Shown here piece after piece: positions 13,820 to 21,430 of a stretch of 64,000 nucleotides of DNA. The DNA is from Bacteroidota bacterium (GTDB taxonomy: Bacteria; Bacteroidota; Bacteroidia; Chitinophagales; Chitinophagaceae). Under the pieces are notes generated by a model that made no database searches, was not told the origin of the DNA, and saw nothing but the letters and a program-made list of their open reading frames with translations. The position numbers were made by a program, and so were the translations under genes. The stretch is taken from assembly GCA_020161435.1 (NCBI GenBank), contig JAIUNV010000002.1:1-64000 (forward strand), in the 5' to 3' direction. Every line of letters starts with the position of its first letter. Within the stretch, counting starts at the first letter, position 1.

Positions 13820-15472
13820 TTAGTTAGGCAATACTTGGGTTTTGGCAGGGGAAGGACTTGGAACACCACCTAAAACTGTAGACAATAAGAAAGACCTATC
13901 AGGAGTTAATCCTAAATAATCAACAGTTCTATTCATGTTCAAATCACCCAAACCGTATGTGAAATAATCAGCTCCAGTCGATAAGATTCTTGAAGGAGTT
14001 GGAGAACCACCAGCATTTCCCATCAAAGTTAATACTTGAGCCCTATCTGTATTCAAGCCCAAATAATTGGATGAAGTATTCAGGAATGCGTTGCCAGCAA
14101 GAAGAAGATTTTTGCCAGAAGTGACACTATAATTGTTTGATGCACTACCAAATAAACTACCAGCAGCTGCGGTTGATAAATCGTTATTAGTATTCGCTAA
14201 AGAAAGAGCCACAGGTATTGCTGGATTCGTACTTAAGCCCAAATGGTTTCTGTGTCGTAAAGAGATAGCATAATTACCAGCATCAATATTTTTAAAATAT
14301 ACAGGACTCAATCCATCGATATCAACTATGTCACCATCCACTTGAATTAAAGCAGATCTGGTTTGTACTACAGGTGCTACAGTTGGAGAAGAAATAGAAC
14401 GAAGCTCAACAAAAACCCAATCAACAATATTATTTTGTGAATTGGCTTGGTCATTCAGTACAGCACTTGAAGTTAAGGTTTCAGGTACACTGTTTGCTAC
14501 GTGAACAAAAGCAGTACTAAGGCTTGCATTTCTGTAGGGATCAGAAGTTGGTAAAATATTAGAAGCTGGTAACGTGCCAGGACTGTAAGTACCGGTTGAA
14601 TTGCGATAGCGATCTCTCATCAAACCAGTATTTACATCAAACGCTCCCTGCAAAAATGCTTTAGGGCTTACCAACACAAACCTGTTCATAGCATACAAAT
14701 CACCCGTATTGGTAGGTACAGCAGCGGTTACTGTGTTAGCAGCATTGTCTTGTGCTGAACCAAGGGCCCATGTAGAACCATTATAAGTCATAGCCCGAAG
14801 GTCAGCTTCGGTACCCGTTACATCAGAAGGATCAACGTAGGTACCAACTGCTGTTACCGTTGCACCTGCTACACCACTTCTGTTCAAAGACCAATAATTA
14901 TTCAAGAAGTCTGTTGACCGTGGGTGCTTGGCAGGGTGGCCGCCGTTGATTGCACGGCCGGCAACAAATGCACTGGTATAAGTACCACCTGTCAACTGAT
15001 ATTGAAGAGGTGTATAATCGCTACCAACGCCGAGGGGAAGGGTTACTGAACCGGCAGCAGTCAATTCTTTGCGGAGTTCGCCAGTGCCATTGGTTTCAAC
15101 AAACTTACCAGCAGCAGCACCTGTAAACGATCCGGCACTAGATACAGTAAGGTTATTGGCTCCCAACTGAAGTTTACCATTGGTGAAAGTTAGCACCCCC
15201 TCAACACGACCTGCACCACCCAGCGCTACATGGGAGGCGTTGTCAATTTCAAGATTTGGAACACTGAAACCGTTGAGATTCAGGTTTTGGAGTGCAGTGC
15301 CTTTCATGAGCAGCTTGCCTGTACCGGTTATATTGGCACTGGCTGTTACATCGCCCTGTACTGTTACAGTAGCGCCTGCATCAATGAAAAATGTGGCACC
15401 ATTTTGTACCACAAGCTGTGCTTGTGCGGAAAGTGAGAGTAATGTTACTCCGATGGTGATCAATTGTTTCAT
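13820..15472 (-). CDS. Secreted beta-rich surface protein with dockerin-like C-terminal repeats
   Basis: The start at 15472 yields the signal peptide MKQLITIGVTLLSLSAQA. The first 130 mature residues are beta-strand repeats rich in Gly and Asn (VVQNGATFFIDAGATVTVQG, then LTFTNGKLQLGANNLTVSS), as in right-handed beta helices of bacterial adhesins. The C-terminus carries repeated EF-hand-like units: SNYLGLNTDRAQVLTLMG and GDLNMNRTVDYLGLTPDR, with Asp/Asn at calcium-loop spacing, ending GGVPSPSPAKTQVLPN. Similar tails with NDRDPIL motifs occur in large Bacteroidota surface proteins and recall type I dockerins. No type A or B T9SS tail is seen. It is the first gene of a two-gene operon with the T9SS protein downstream. 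Confidence 0.8.
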   Translation of the reverse strand: MKQLITIGVTLLSLSAQAQLVVQNGATFFIDAGATVTVQGDVTASANITGTGKLLMKGTALQNLNLNGFSVPNLEIDNASHVALGGAGRVEGVLTFTNGKLQLGANNLTVSSAGSFTGAAAGKFVETNGTGELRKELTAAGSVTLPLGVGSDYTPLQYQLTGGTYTSAFVAGRAINGGHPAKHPRSTDFLNNYWSLNRSGVAGATVTAVGTYVDPSDVTGTEADLRAMTYNGSTWALGSAQDNAANTVTAAVPTNTGDLYAMNRFVLVSPKAFLQGAFDVNTGLMRDRYRNSTGTYSPGTLPASNILPTSDPYRNASLSTAFVHVANSVPETLTSSAVLNDQANSQNNIVDWVFVELRSISSPTVAPVVQTRSALIQVDGDIVDIDGLSPVYFKNIDAGNYAISLRHRNHLGLSTNPAIPVALSLANTNNDLSTAAAGSLFGSASNNYSVTSGKNLLLAGNAFLNTSSNYLGLNTDRAQVLTLMGNAGGSPTPSRILSTGADYFTYGLGDLNMNRTVDYLGLTPDRSFLLSTVLGGVPSPSPAKTQVLPN

Positions 15473-15752
15473 AATCAGTCGTTGAGATATTTTCATTCTA
15501 AAGATACTGTGAACATTTGGAAAAGAAGATGAGTTTTTAACAAAACTGTTGAAATGTTTATTAAATGGTGTTCCTCATGCATTAATCCAATGATTTCGTG
15601 GCAAATATGCAATCATTATGCCACACTTTATATCACATTTTAAAGTGATTTTTTGTAGAATTTGTACGCTTTTTTTTCTCACCACTGTAATATTTCGCAA
15701 CGGGGGTTAACCTTTTTTCTTCACCTTTGCCCACCTAAAAACGGAAGCTCGA

Positions 15753-16970
15753 ATGGCATTAGAAATCAAAGTTCCATCGGTTGGCGAAAGCATTAATGAA
15801 GTTACCCTGGTAAAATGGCTGAAGGCCGACGGTGCCTGGGTAGAACGAGATGAAGTATTGGCTGAACTGGAAAGTGAAAAAGCCACCTTTGAAATCAATG
15901 CCGAACAGGCAGGTGTGCTCAAGCACATTGCCAAAGAAAACGACACCTTACTGATTGGCGACATCGCTTGTTCTATAGATACTACTGCTGAGCGTCCTGC
16001 AGGTGCCGAAGTGCCCGCTGCTGCACCAGCTGCCAAAGATGCTGCGCCGGCAACCCAAACCTCAGAACCTGCAAAGCCTGCAGCTGATGTAAAAGCTACT
16101 CCTGTAGCTGCTGCCATTATCGCCGATAAGCAGGTGAACCCTGCCAACGTGGTACCCTCTGGCGCCAATGGCAAAATTTACAAGCAAGATGTACTGGCTG
16201 CATTGCAAAATCCCGGACGGGCTCCGCAAACAGTAGCTTTTGGCCGCAACGACCGCCCCGAAAAAATGAGTAACCTCCGCAAAACGGTCAGCCGCCGGTT
16301 GGTGGAAGCAAAGAATACCACGGCTATGCTCACCACGTTCAACGAGGTGGACATGACCCGCATCATGGAACTGCGCAAGTTGTATAAAGACGGTTTCTCC
16401 AAAACACATGGCGTCAACCTGGGCTTCATGAGCTTTTTCACCAAGGCTTGTAGTTATGCTTTGCAAGAATGGCCTGCTGTAAATGCCTATATCGATGGCG
16501 ATCAGATTATTTACCACGACTACTGTGATATTTCTATTGCCGTGAGTGCCCCTAAAGGTTTGGTGGTGCCCGTAATCCGCAATGCGGAAAGCCTGAGCAT
16601 GGCCGATATTGAAAAGAAAGTAGTGGAACTGGCTACCAAGGCCCGTGAGAATAAACTGACCATAGAGGAAATGACTGGCGGCACTTTCACCATTACCAAC
16701 GGTGGTGTGTTTGGCAGCCTCATGAGTACGCCCATCATCAACATTCCACAGAGTGCTATTTTGGGCATGCACAAAATTCAGGAACGCCCAATGGCTATTA
16801 ATGGCAAGGTAGAAATCCGCCCCATGATGTACCTGGCACTGAGCTACGATCACCGCATTATCGACGGTCGTGAGTCCGTGAGTTTTTTGGTACGGGTAAA
16901 AGAACTACTGGAAAATCCCGAGTTGTTGCTGTTTGGCAAAGACCCGGTAAAGACTTTGCTCGAACTCTGA
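15753..16970 (+). CDS. sucB: Dihydrolipoyl succinyltransferase, E2 of 2-oxoglutarate dehydrogenase
   Basis: This core enzyme transfers succinyl groups from the lipoyl arm to CoA in the TCA cycle. The 405-residue protein has one lipoyl domain with the lipoylated Lys43 in [10 protein letters not shown], an Ala/Pro-rich linker (about 85-120), a peripheral subunit-binding domain near 124-158 ([17 protein letters not shown]), and the CoA-transferase core. The catalytic His367 and Asp371 lie in [13 protein letters not shown]. The single lipoyl domain and the core sequence fit succinyl- rather than acetyltransferase. sucA is not beside it in the window, although the two are often neighbours. A terminator ends the unit just before the next gene. 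Confidence 0.93.
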   Translation: MALEIKVPSVGESINEVTLVKWLKADGAWVERDEVLAELESEKATFEINAEQAGVLKHIAKENDTLLIGDIACSIDTTAERPAGAEVPAAAPAAKDAAPATQTSEPAKPAADVKATPVAAAIIADKQVNPANVVPSGANGKIYKQDVLAALQNPGRAPQTVAFGRNDRPEKMSNLRKTVSRRLVEAKNTTAMLTTFNEVDMTRIMELRKLYKDGFSKTHGVNLGFMSFFTKACSYALQEWPAVNAYIDGDQIIYHDYCDISIAVSAPKGLVVPVIRNAESLSMADIEKKVVELATKARENKLTIEEMTGGTFTITNGGVFGSLMSTPIINIPQSAILGMHKIQERPMAINGKVEIRPMMYLALSYDHRIIDGRESVSFLVRVKELLENPELLLFGKDPVKTLLEL

Positions 16971-16991
16971 TTGAATCATCTTTTTATACAA

Positions 16992-17017
16992 TGCCGGAAG
17001 ATCTCCGGCATTTTTTT
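16992..17017 (+). terminator. Terminator after sucB
   Basis: tgccgga / tccggca closes over a five-base loop and is followed by seven T residues. It lies inside the artificial upstream extension of the next open frame and so supports the start at 17024. Confidence 0.9.
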
Positions 17018-17023
17018 ATACCT

Positions 17024-18175
17024 ATGAGCCGATACCATAGCTACTGGCAAAGCGCCACTAAAGTGATTGAAAAGTACGATGGCAAAACTCCCTTGGCCAT
17101 TCATTTGAAGCAGTTTTTTGCTGCTAACAAACAAATGGGCAGCAAAGACCGAAGAACGGTGCAGCAATTGGTGTATCAGTTTTATCGATTGGGAAAATGG
17201 CCGGAGCCTCTGAGTGTAGCCGATCGCATTTTGCTGGCAGCACAATGCATGCCTGCCCAAAATGAAGCGTGGCTGCAAGGGGTAGAAAAAGTGCCTGCAA
17301 CAGCAGTTACAGAACAATTTACTGCAGAGCAATGGTTGAATATTTTTCCCAACGAACCTGCTGTGAGCAATGGCATAACTGCAGCAGCGTTAGCACAATC
17401 CATGCTCCGTCAACCACATTTATTTGTGAGGGTAAGGCCTGGCTTTCAGGGCAAGGTAAAGGCTGCTCTGGAAAAGCATGGCATTGAAGCCGTGTGGCTA
17501 AGTAGTGAAACAATACAACTGCCCAATGGCGCCAAGCTGGATGATGTGTTGAAACTCAATCAACAGGTAGTGGTGCAGGATTACAGCAGCCAGCGAACAG
17601 GTCAAATCATTGCCAAATATTGGCCATCAAAAGGGGAGAAGCATGTACTGGCTTGGGATTGTTGTGCGGCTAGTGGTGGCAAGTCCATTATGCTGTACGA
17701 CCAACTTTCGCCGGTTACACTTACCGTGTCGGATATCAGGGATAGCATTATCAGCAATTTGAAAGCCCGTTTTGCTGAAGCAGGCATGCGTAACTATCAG
17801 GTATTTGTGGCCGATGTTGCAGCGCCATTGGCAGAGCATTTACACGACAAATTTGATGTGGTAATTGCCGATGTACCCTGCAGTGGCAGTGGTACCTGGG
17901 CCCGTACGCCAGAGCAATTGTATTTCTTTCAGCCTGGTCAGGAATTGCAGTTTCAGCAAAAGCAAAAAGCCATTGCCGGCAATGTGCTGCAAGCCATAAA
18001 GCCCGGTGGTTTGCTAGTGTACATTACCTGTTCGGTATTTGAGGCTGAAAACGAAGCTGTGGTAGAAAGCATAGCTGCAAAATCTGGCATACAGTTGCTA
18101 CACAGCGAACTCATCAACGGCATCGAACATCAGGCCGACAGTATGTTTATTGCGGTATTGAGGAAAGGAAAATAG
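17024..18175 (+). CDS. RsmB/NOL1/NOP2/Sun-family RNA cytosine-5 methyltransferase
   Basis: The protein (383 residues from 17024) is an S-adenosylmethionine-dependent RNA m5C methyltransferase. It shows the SAM-binding motif DCCAASGGKS near 211-220 (a variant of DxCAAPGGK with Ser in place of Pro), the motif ADVPCSGSGTW near 282-292 with the release Cys, and the catalytic Cys in YITCSVFEAEN near 334-342. The N-terminal 150 residues resemble the NusB-like domain of RsmB in its helical pattern. The likely substrate is 16S rRNA C967 or an equivalent site, but RsmF-type or tRNA activity cannot be excluded. The ATG at 17024 lies just past the sucB terminator. Confidence 0.88.
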   Translation: MSRYHSYWQSATKVIEKYDGKTPLAIHLKQFFAANKQMGSKDRRTVQQLVYQFYRLGKWPEPLSVADRILLAAQCMPAQNEAWLQGVEKVPATAVTEQFTAEQWLNIFPNEPAVSNGITAAALAQSMLRQPHLFVRVRPGFQGKVKAALEKHGIEAVWLSSETIQLPNGAKLDDVLKLNQQVVVQDYSSQRTGQIIAKYWPSKGEKHVLAWDCCAASGGKSIMLYDQLSPVTLTVSDIRDSIISNLKARFAEAGMRNYQVFVADVAAPLAEHLHDKFDVVIADVPCSGSGTWARTPEQLYFFQPGQELQFQQKQKAIAGNVLQAIKPGGLLVYITCSVFEAENEAVVESIAAKSGIQLLHSELINGIEHQADSMFIAVLRKGK

Positions 18176-18214
18176 TTGGGATGTTCACATGTAAGCCAAC
18201 CCTTTCGTCGTTTG

Positions 18215-18982
18215 TTACTTGTGATCGATGTAGGTCAATACTACCCGATAGCTGCCATCTTCCCAATAACCGGCTCTCGAATCGGGCGGGGGCACAGGTG
18301 GCTGCCAAACTTTGTGGTCAAAGTTTTTATATACCAAGCCAACGCCTTCTGCATATACTTCTATGCTGTAATTCCATTGTTTGTAAAAAGATTTATTGAA
18401 AGGCCCTTCCGGCAACACTTCATCTCGTTGTAAAACAGTAATGGTGTTGGGAAATGTTTTACCCCCTACGGTAAATGGCTGTCCAACGTTTTGATAGGTG
18501 TATTCCCAATCAGCTAAATATCGAACGGGAGAATTGATAGAAGTTGCATCAATAAAGCTGTTGCCCTTCCACACGAATCCTTCCTGAATGGGAAACCGCA
18601 ACTTCATAAATCGAAGGTTGTTTTCATTCCATTCAACCCAATCTTCGCCAACAGGCGTGGCCGAAAAAGTATTGTTGGGAACATAAGCACTGGTACCTGG
18701 CAAATTGTTGATGCTGCGAAATACCCGCCATGCTTTGCGGCCGAGGTTATCGGTAAATTGCGCATCGTATGTATCTCTAACCCTATAACTACGTACTGTA
18801 GTGTCGGCACCAAATTGGGTAGGCAGCGTACTGTCGATTCTGTAAGTGATGTACTTGCCTGCCTGCATGGGAAAATAATCGGCGAGTGCCGGACTGTTCA
18901 TGTCGATGTTCTTGCTGCCGCAGCTACTGATAGCCATGGTGCCCAGCAAAAACATCAACAATATAAAGCAGTTAGTTTTCAT
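18215..18982 (-). CDS. Lipoprotein of unknown function
   Basis: From the ATG at 18982 the protein has a lipoprotein signal (MKTNCFILLMFLLGTMAISS, then Cys) and a mature part of about 235 residues. It begins NSPALADYFPMQAGKYITYR, a phrase often seen at the start of Bacteroidota lipoproteins with a single beta-rich domain, followed by strand-forming segments with many Trp, Tyr and Phe residues. No catalytic motif is visible. It is probably anchored in the outer or inner membrane. It follows mnmA on the same strand, but a terminator lies between them, so it should have its own promoter. Confidence 0.75.
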   Translation of the reverse strand: MKTNCFILLMFLLGTMAISSCGSKNIDMNSPALADYFPMQAGKYITYRIDSTLPTQFGADTTVRSYRVRDTYDAQFTDNLGRKAWRVFRSINNLPGTSAYVPNNTFSATPVGEDWVEWNENNLRFMKLRFPIQEGFVWKGNSFIDATSINSPVRYLADWEYTYQNVGQPFTVGGKTFPNTITVLQRDEVLPEGPFNKSFYKQWNYSIEVYAEGVGLVYKNFDHKVWQPPVPPPDSRAGYWEDGSYRVVLTYIDHK

Positions 18983-19036
18983 GCAGTGAGGTATAAACGC
19001 TGGCACAAGTCTATTTGTTATTGAGCAGCATTTCAA

Positions 19037-19069
19037 AAATAAAAGATTGCAGCACCGTTAGCGCTGCAA
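19037..19069 (-). terminator. Terminator of mnmA
   Basis: On the minus strand ttgcagc pairs with gctgcaa around a nine-base loop and is followed by tcttttattttt. Confidence 0.8.
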
Positions 19070-19073
19070 GTTA

Positions 19074-20177
19074 TTAATACCGCTGAATAATGCCGCCGCC
19101 AATCACATCGTTGCCTTCATAAAACACGGCGCTTTGCCCCGGGGCGATGCCTTTTACATCTTCGTAAAAACGCACTTTTATTTTGTCGTCCTCATTGAAC
19201 AACTGACTGATTGCCCCCTGGTCTTTGTAGCGGATTTTGGTAATGGCTTCCATGCCATCGGTTACGCCGTCATACTTCAACCAGTTTATTTTTTGCACCA
19301 GCATTTCTGCCCGGTTCAGGTCGGCTTCGTCGCCCAGCACAACGGTGTTGGTTTCTGGGTCAATGTGGGTTACATACGCAGGTTTGCCTAATGCGATATC
19401 TAACCCTTTTCGCTGGCCAATGGTATAAAATGGATAGCCTTTGTGCTGCCCCAGTTTTGTACCAGCTTTATCTACAAACCAACCGCCGGCTACTTTTTCT
19501 TCCAGCCCGTCGATGCGTCTTTTCAAAAAACCACGGTAGTCATTGTCGGGTACAAAGCAGATTTCGTAGCTCTCGGCTTTTTTAGCCAGTTCGGGGTAGC
19601 CGTAGTCTTCTGCCATTTGGCGTATTTCCGATTTGCGGTAGCCACCAAGCGGCAGCAAGGTGCGGCTCAGCAAATCTTGCTGCAGGCCCCACAGTACATA
19701 GCTCTGATCTTTGGTTTCGTCCAAACCTTTGCTGATGTAATAGCGGCCGTTGGTATGCTGGTGAATATTGCCATAATGGCCTGTAGCAATGAACTCACAA
19801 TCCAGCGCATCGGCCCGCTTGAGCAGAGCCCGCCATTTGATGTGGGTATTGCACATCACACAGGGGTTGGGCGTACGGCCCGCCATATATTCATCCACAA
19901 AGTTTTCAATCACAAAATCGCCAAACTCCTCACGGATGTCGAGGATGAAATGCGGGAAGCCATGCTGCACCGCGGCCATTCTTGCGTCGTTGAAACTGTC
20001 GAGATTGCAGCAGCCTGTTTCTTTTTTACCCTTGGTGCCGGTGCCGCTACTGGCATAATCCCATGTTTTCATGGTAATGCCTACTACTTCATAGCCCTGT
20101 TCGTGTAGCATCAGGGCAGTTACTGTACTGTCGATGCCACCACTCATGGCCACCAGTACTTTTCCTTTTTTACTCAT
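19074..20177 (-). CDS. mnmA: tRNA-specific 2-thiouridylase
   Basis: MnmA thiolates U34 of the Glu, Gln and Lys tRNAs using sulfur passed from a persulfide relay. The 367-residue protein has the ATP-binding PP-loop MSGGIDSTV at about 11-19, the nucleophile Cys106 in RTPNPCVMCN, and the persulfide Cys207 in SYEICFVPDNDYRGF, followed by the two C-terminal beta domains (GQRKGLDIALGKP, GQSAVFYEGNDVIGGG). Everything needed for activity is present and the length is standard. A tRNA-Gln, one of its substrates, lies 7 kb away in this window, though this is probably chance. A -7 box precedes the gene. Confidence 0.96.
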   Translation of the reverse strand: MSKKGKVLVAMSGGIDSTVTALMLHEQGYEVVGITMKTWDYASSGTGTKGKKETGCCNLDSFNDARMAAVQHGFPHFILDIREEFGDFVIENFVDEYMAGRTPNPCVMCNTHIKWRALLKRADALDCEFIATGHYGNIHQHTNGRYYISKGLDETKDQSYVLWGLQQDLLSRTLLPLGGYRKSEIRQMAEDYGYPELAKKAESYEICFVPDNDYRGFLKRRIDGLEEKVAGGWFVDKAGTKLGQHKGYPFYTIGQRKGLDIALGKPAYVTHIDPETNTVVLGDEADLNRAEMLVQKINWLKYDGVTDGMEAITKIRYKDQGAISQLFNEDDKIKVRFYEDVKGIAPGQSAVFYEGNDVIGGGIIQRY

Positions 20178-20221
20178 GTTTTAAACTGTACGAGCCGGGT
20201 TCATAGTCCGGATACAGGCTG

Positions 20222-20229
20222 CAAAAGTA
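20222..20229 (-). promoter_or_regulatory. -7 promoter box of mnmA
   Basis: On the minus strand tacttttg matches TAnnTTTG and lies about 45 bases before the start at 20177. Confidence 0.55.
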
Positions 20230-20301
20230 GCCATCTGCCTGCAATTGTCCTTGTCGGATGCCGGAATTAGGAAGGGCTTTACAAACTATCCGTGGGATTG
20301 C

Positions 20302-20742
20302 CTAAAAGTTGACAGCCTCTAATACAAACTGGTTGGCAGGGCCATCGAAGGTGAATTTGCAGTATTGGAGCACATCACGGCCTATTACGCCATCGTACGG
20401 GCTTTGGCTGTAATCGCCGGCTATCAGGTCGAGGGGCAAACCCTTTTGGCCAAAAATATCGAGAAAGAGTACCGCTCTGTACAGGCTAAGGCTGTGTTTG
20501 CCGCCTACGCCATCTACTTCGGCGGGAGCTTCGTATTTGGGCAGTTTGAGTTTTTGGACAATGCTATAATCTACACCGGAAATGTTGGAACCTGTATCCA
20601 CCAATAAATTAACGGGAATGTACGGCTCGTATCCACGGTTGTTTTTGCTGGAAAGAAAGCTCAATTCGTCAGCATAAATTTCTGCTTTGAATAAAGGGCC
20701 TTGCCAAAATAATTGATTGCCAGAGGTGGGGGATTGCTTCAT
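20302..20742 (-). CDS. Retropepsin-like aspartic protease-fold protein
   Basis: The protein carries the retroviral-type aspartic protease signature: LLVDTGSNISGVD with the catalytic Asp49 in DTG, and the flap-partner segment YDGVIGRDVLQ near the C-terminus. Bacterial members with one DTG work as homodimers. From the ATG at 20742 it has 146 residues; an upstream start at 20808 would add 22 residues including a hydrophobic WLLWYRY stretch that could anchor it. No clear signal peptide is seen with the shorter start, so the location is uncertain. Targets are unknown. It stands alone between mnmA and ssb. Confidence 0.8.
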   Translation of the reverse strand: MKQSPTSGNQLFWQGPLFKAEIYADELSFLSSKNNRGYEPYIPVNLLVDTGSNISGVDYSIVQKLKLPKYEAPAEVDGVGGKHSLSLYRAVLFLDIFGQKGLPLDLIAGDYSQSPYDGVIGRDVLQYCKFTFDGPANQFVLEAVNF

Positions 20743-20911
20743 AAGTCGATAACGGTACCAAAGTAACCAACCCTTAAACCAGACAGTACTCTTGTGCAAC
20801 GTTTGCAAGGCAAAAGCTAAAAAAAGAATAGCAGGTTGTTTTTTCAGCTGTCTATCCCATTAACTTTAAACACACATTTATTAGTAAGTAATTTAAAAAC
20901 GAGGTGTACGT

Positions 20912-21346
20912 ATGATTAAGCTACAGGCAATTGGCAACTTGGGCAAAGACGCTCTGGTAAATCAGGTAAACGGAAAAAATGTCATCAATTTTACCGTAGC
21001 CCATACCGAACGCTACCGCGACAGCAGTGGTGGTCAAAAAGAAAAAACAACCTGGGTAGAATGTGCCTACTGGACAGACCGAACCGGAGTAGTACCATAT
21101 CTTAAAAGAGGTGCTCAGGTTTATGTAGAAGGTACTCCGGAAGTGCGTCAGTTTACCCGGTCGGATGGTACCGCCGGTGCTACTTTATCGCTTCGGGTAC
21201 TGAGCCTTCAACTGGTGGGCAACCGTGCCGACCAGCCTAATGGCGGCGGCTCACAAGATGGAATGCAATCTGCCGGCAGCGGTAGCAATACCATGCACAG
21301 TGCTCCCGCCCCCGAAAATGATTTGGGCGATGATTTACCTTTCTAA
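20912..21346 (+). CDS. ssb: Single-stranded DNA-binding protein
   Basis: SSB coats single-stranded DNA during replication and repair. The 144-residue protein has the OB-fold landmarks IKLQAIGNLGKDA, the Trp-rich strand TTWVECAYW, and VYVEGTPEVRQF. A Gly/Ser/Asn-rich linker of about 25 residues leads to the acidic C-terminal tip DDLPF that binds partner proteins. The ribosome-binding site gaggt lies about eight bases before ATG 20912. A terminator follows. A second, longer SSB paralogue is common in this phylum, but only this copy lies in the window. Confidence 0.95.
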   Translation: MIKLQAIGNLGKDALVNQVNGKNVINFTVAHTERYRDSSGGQKEKTTWVECAYWTDRTGVVPYLKRGAQVYVEGTPEVRQFTRSDGTAGATLSLRVLSLQLVGNRADQPNGGGSQDGMQSAGSGSNTMHSAPAPENDLGDDLPF

Positions 21347-21367
21347 ATCAGCTACTTTACTACATTT

Positions 21368-21394
21368 AAACCCTTCCTACATGGAAGGGTTTTT
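21368..21394 (+). terminator. Terminator of ssb
   Basis: aaacccttcc / ggaagggttt form the stem around a short acat loop, followed by T residues. Confidence 0.88.
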
Positions 21395-21430
21395 CATTAT
21401 TTGCCGCCTAATACATTCAGCTTTTACATT

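Noticed and set aside
15707..16853. Minus-strand frames opposite sucB
   Set aside because: They mirror the codon pattern of sucB and would overlap its whole length.
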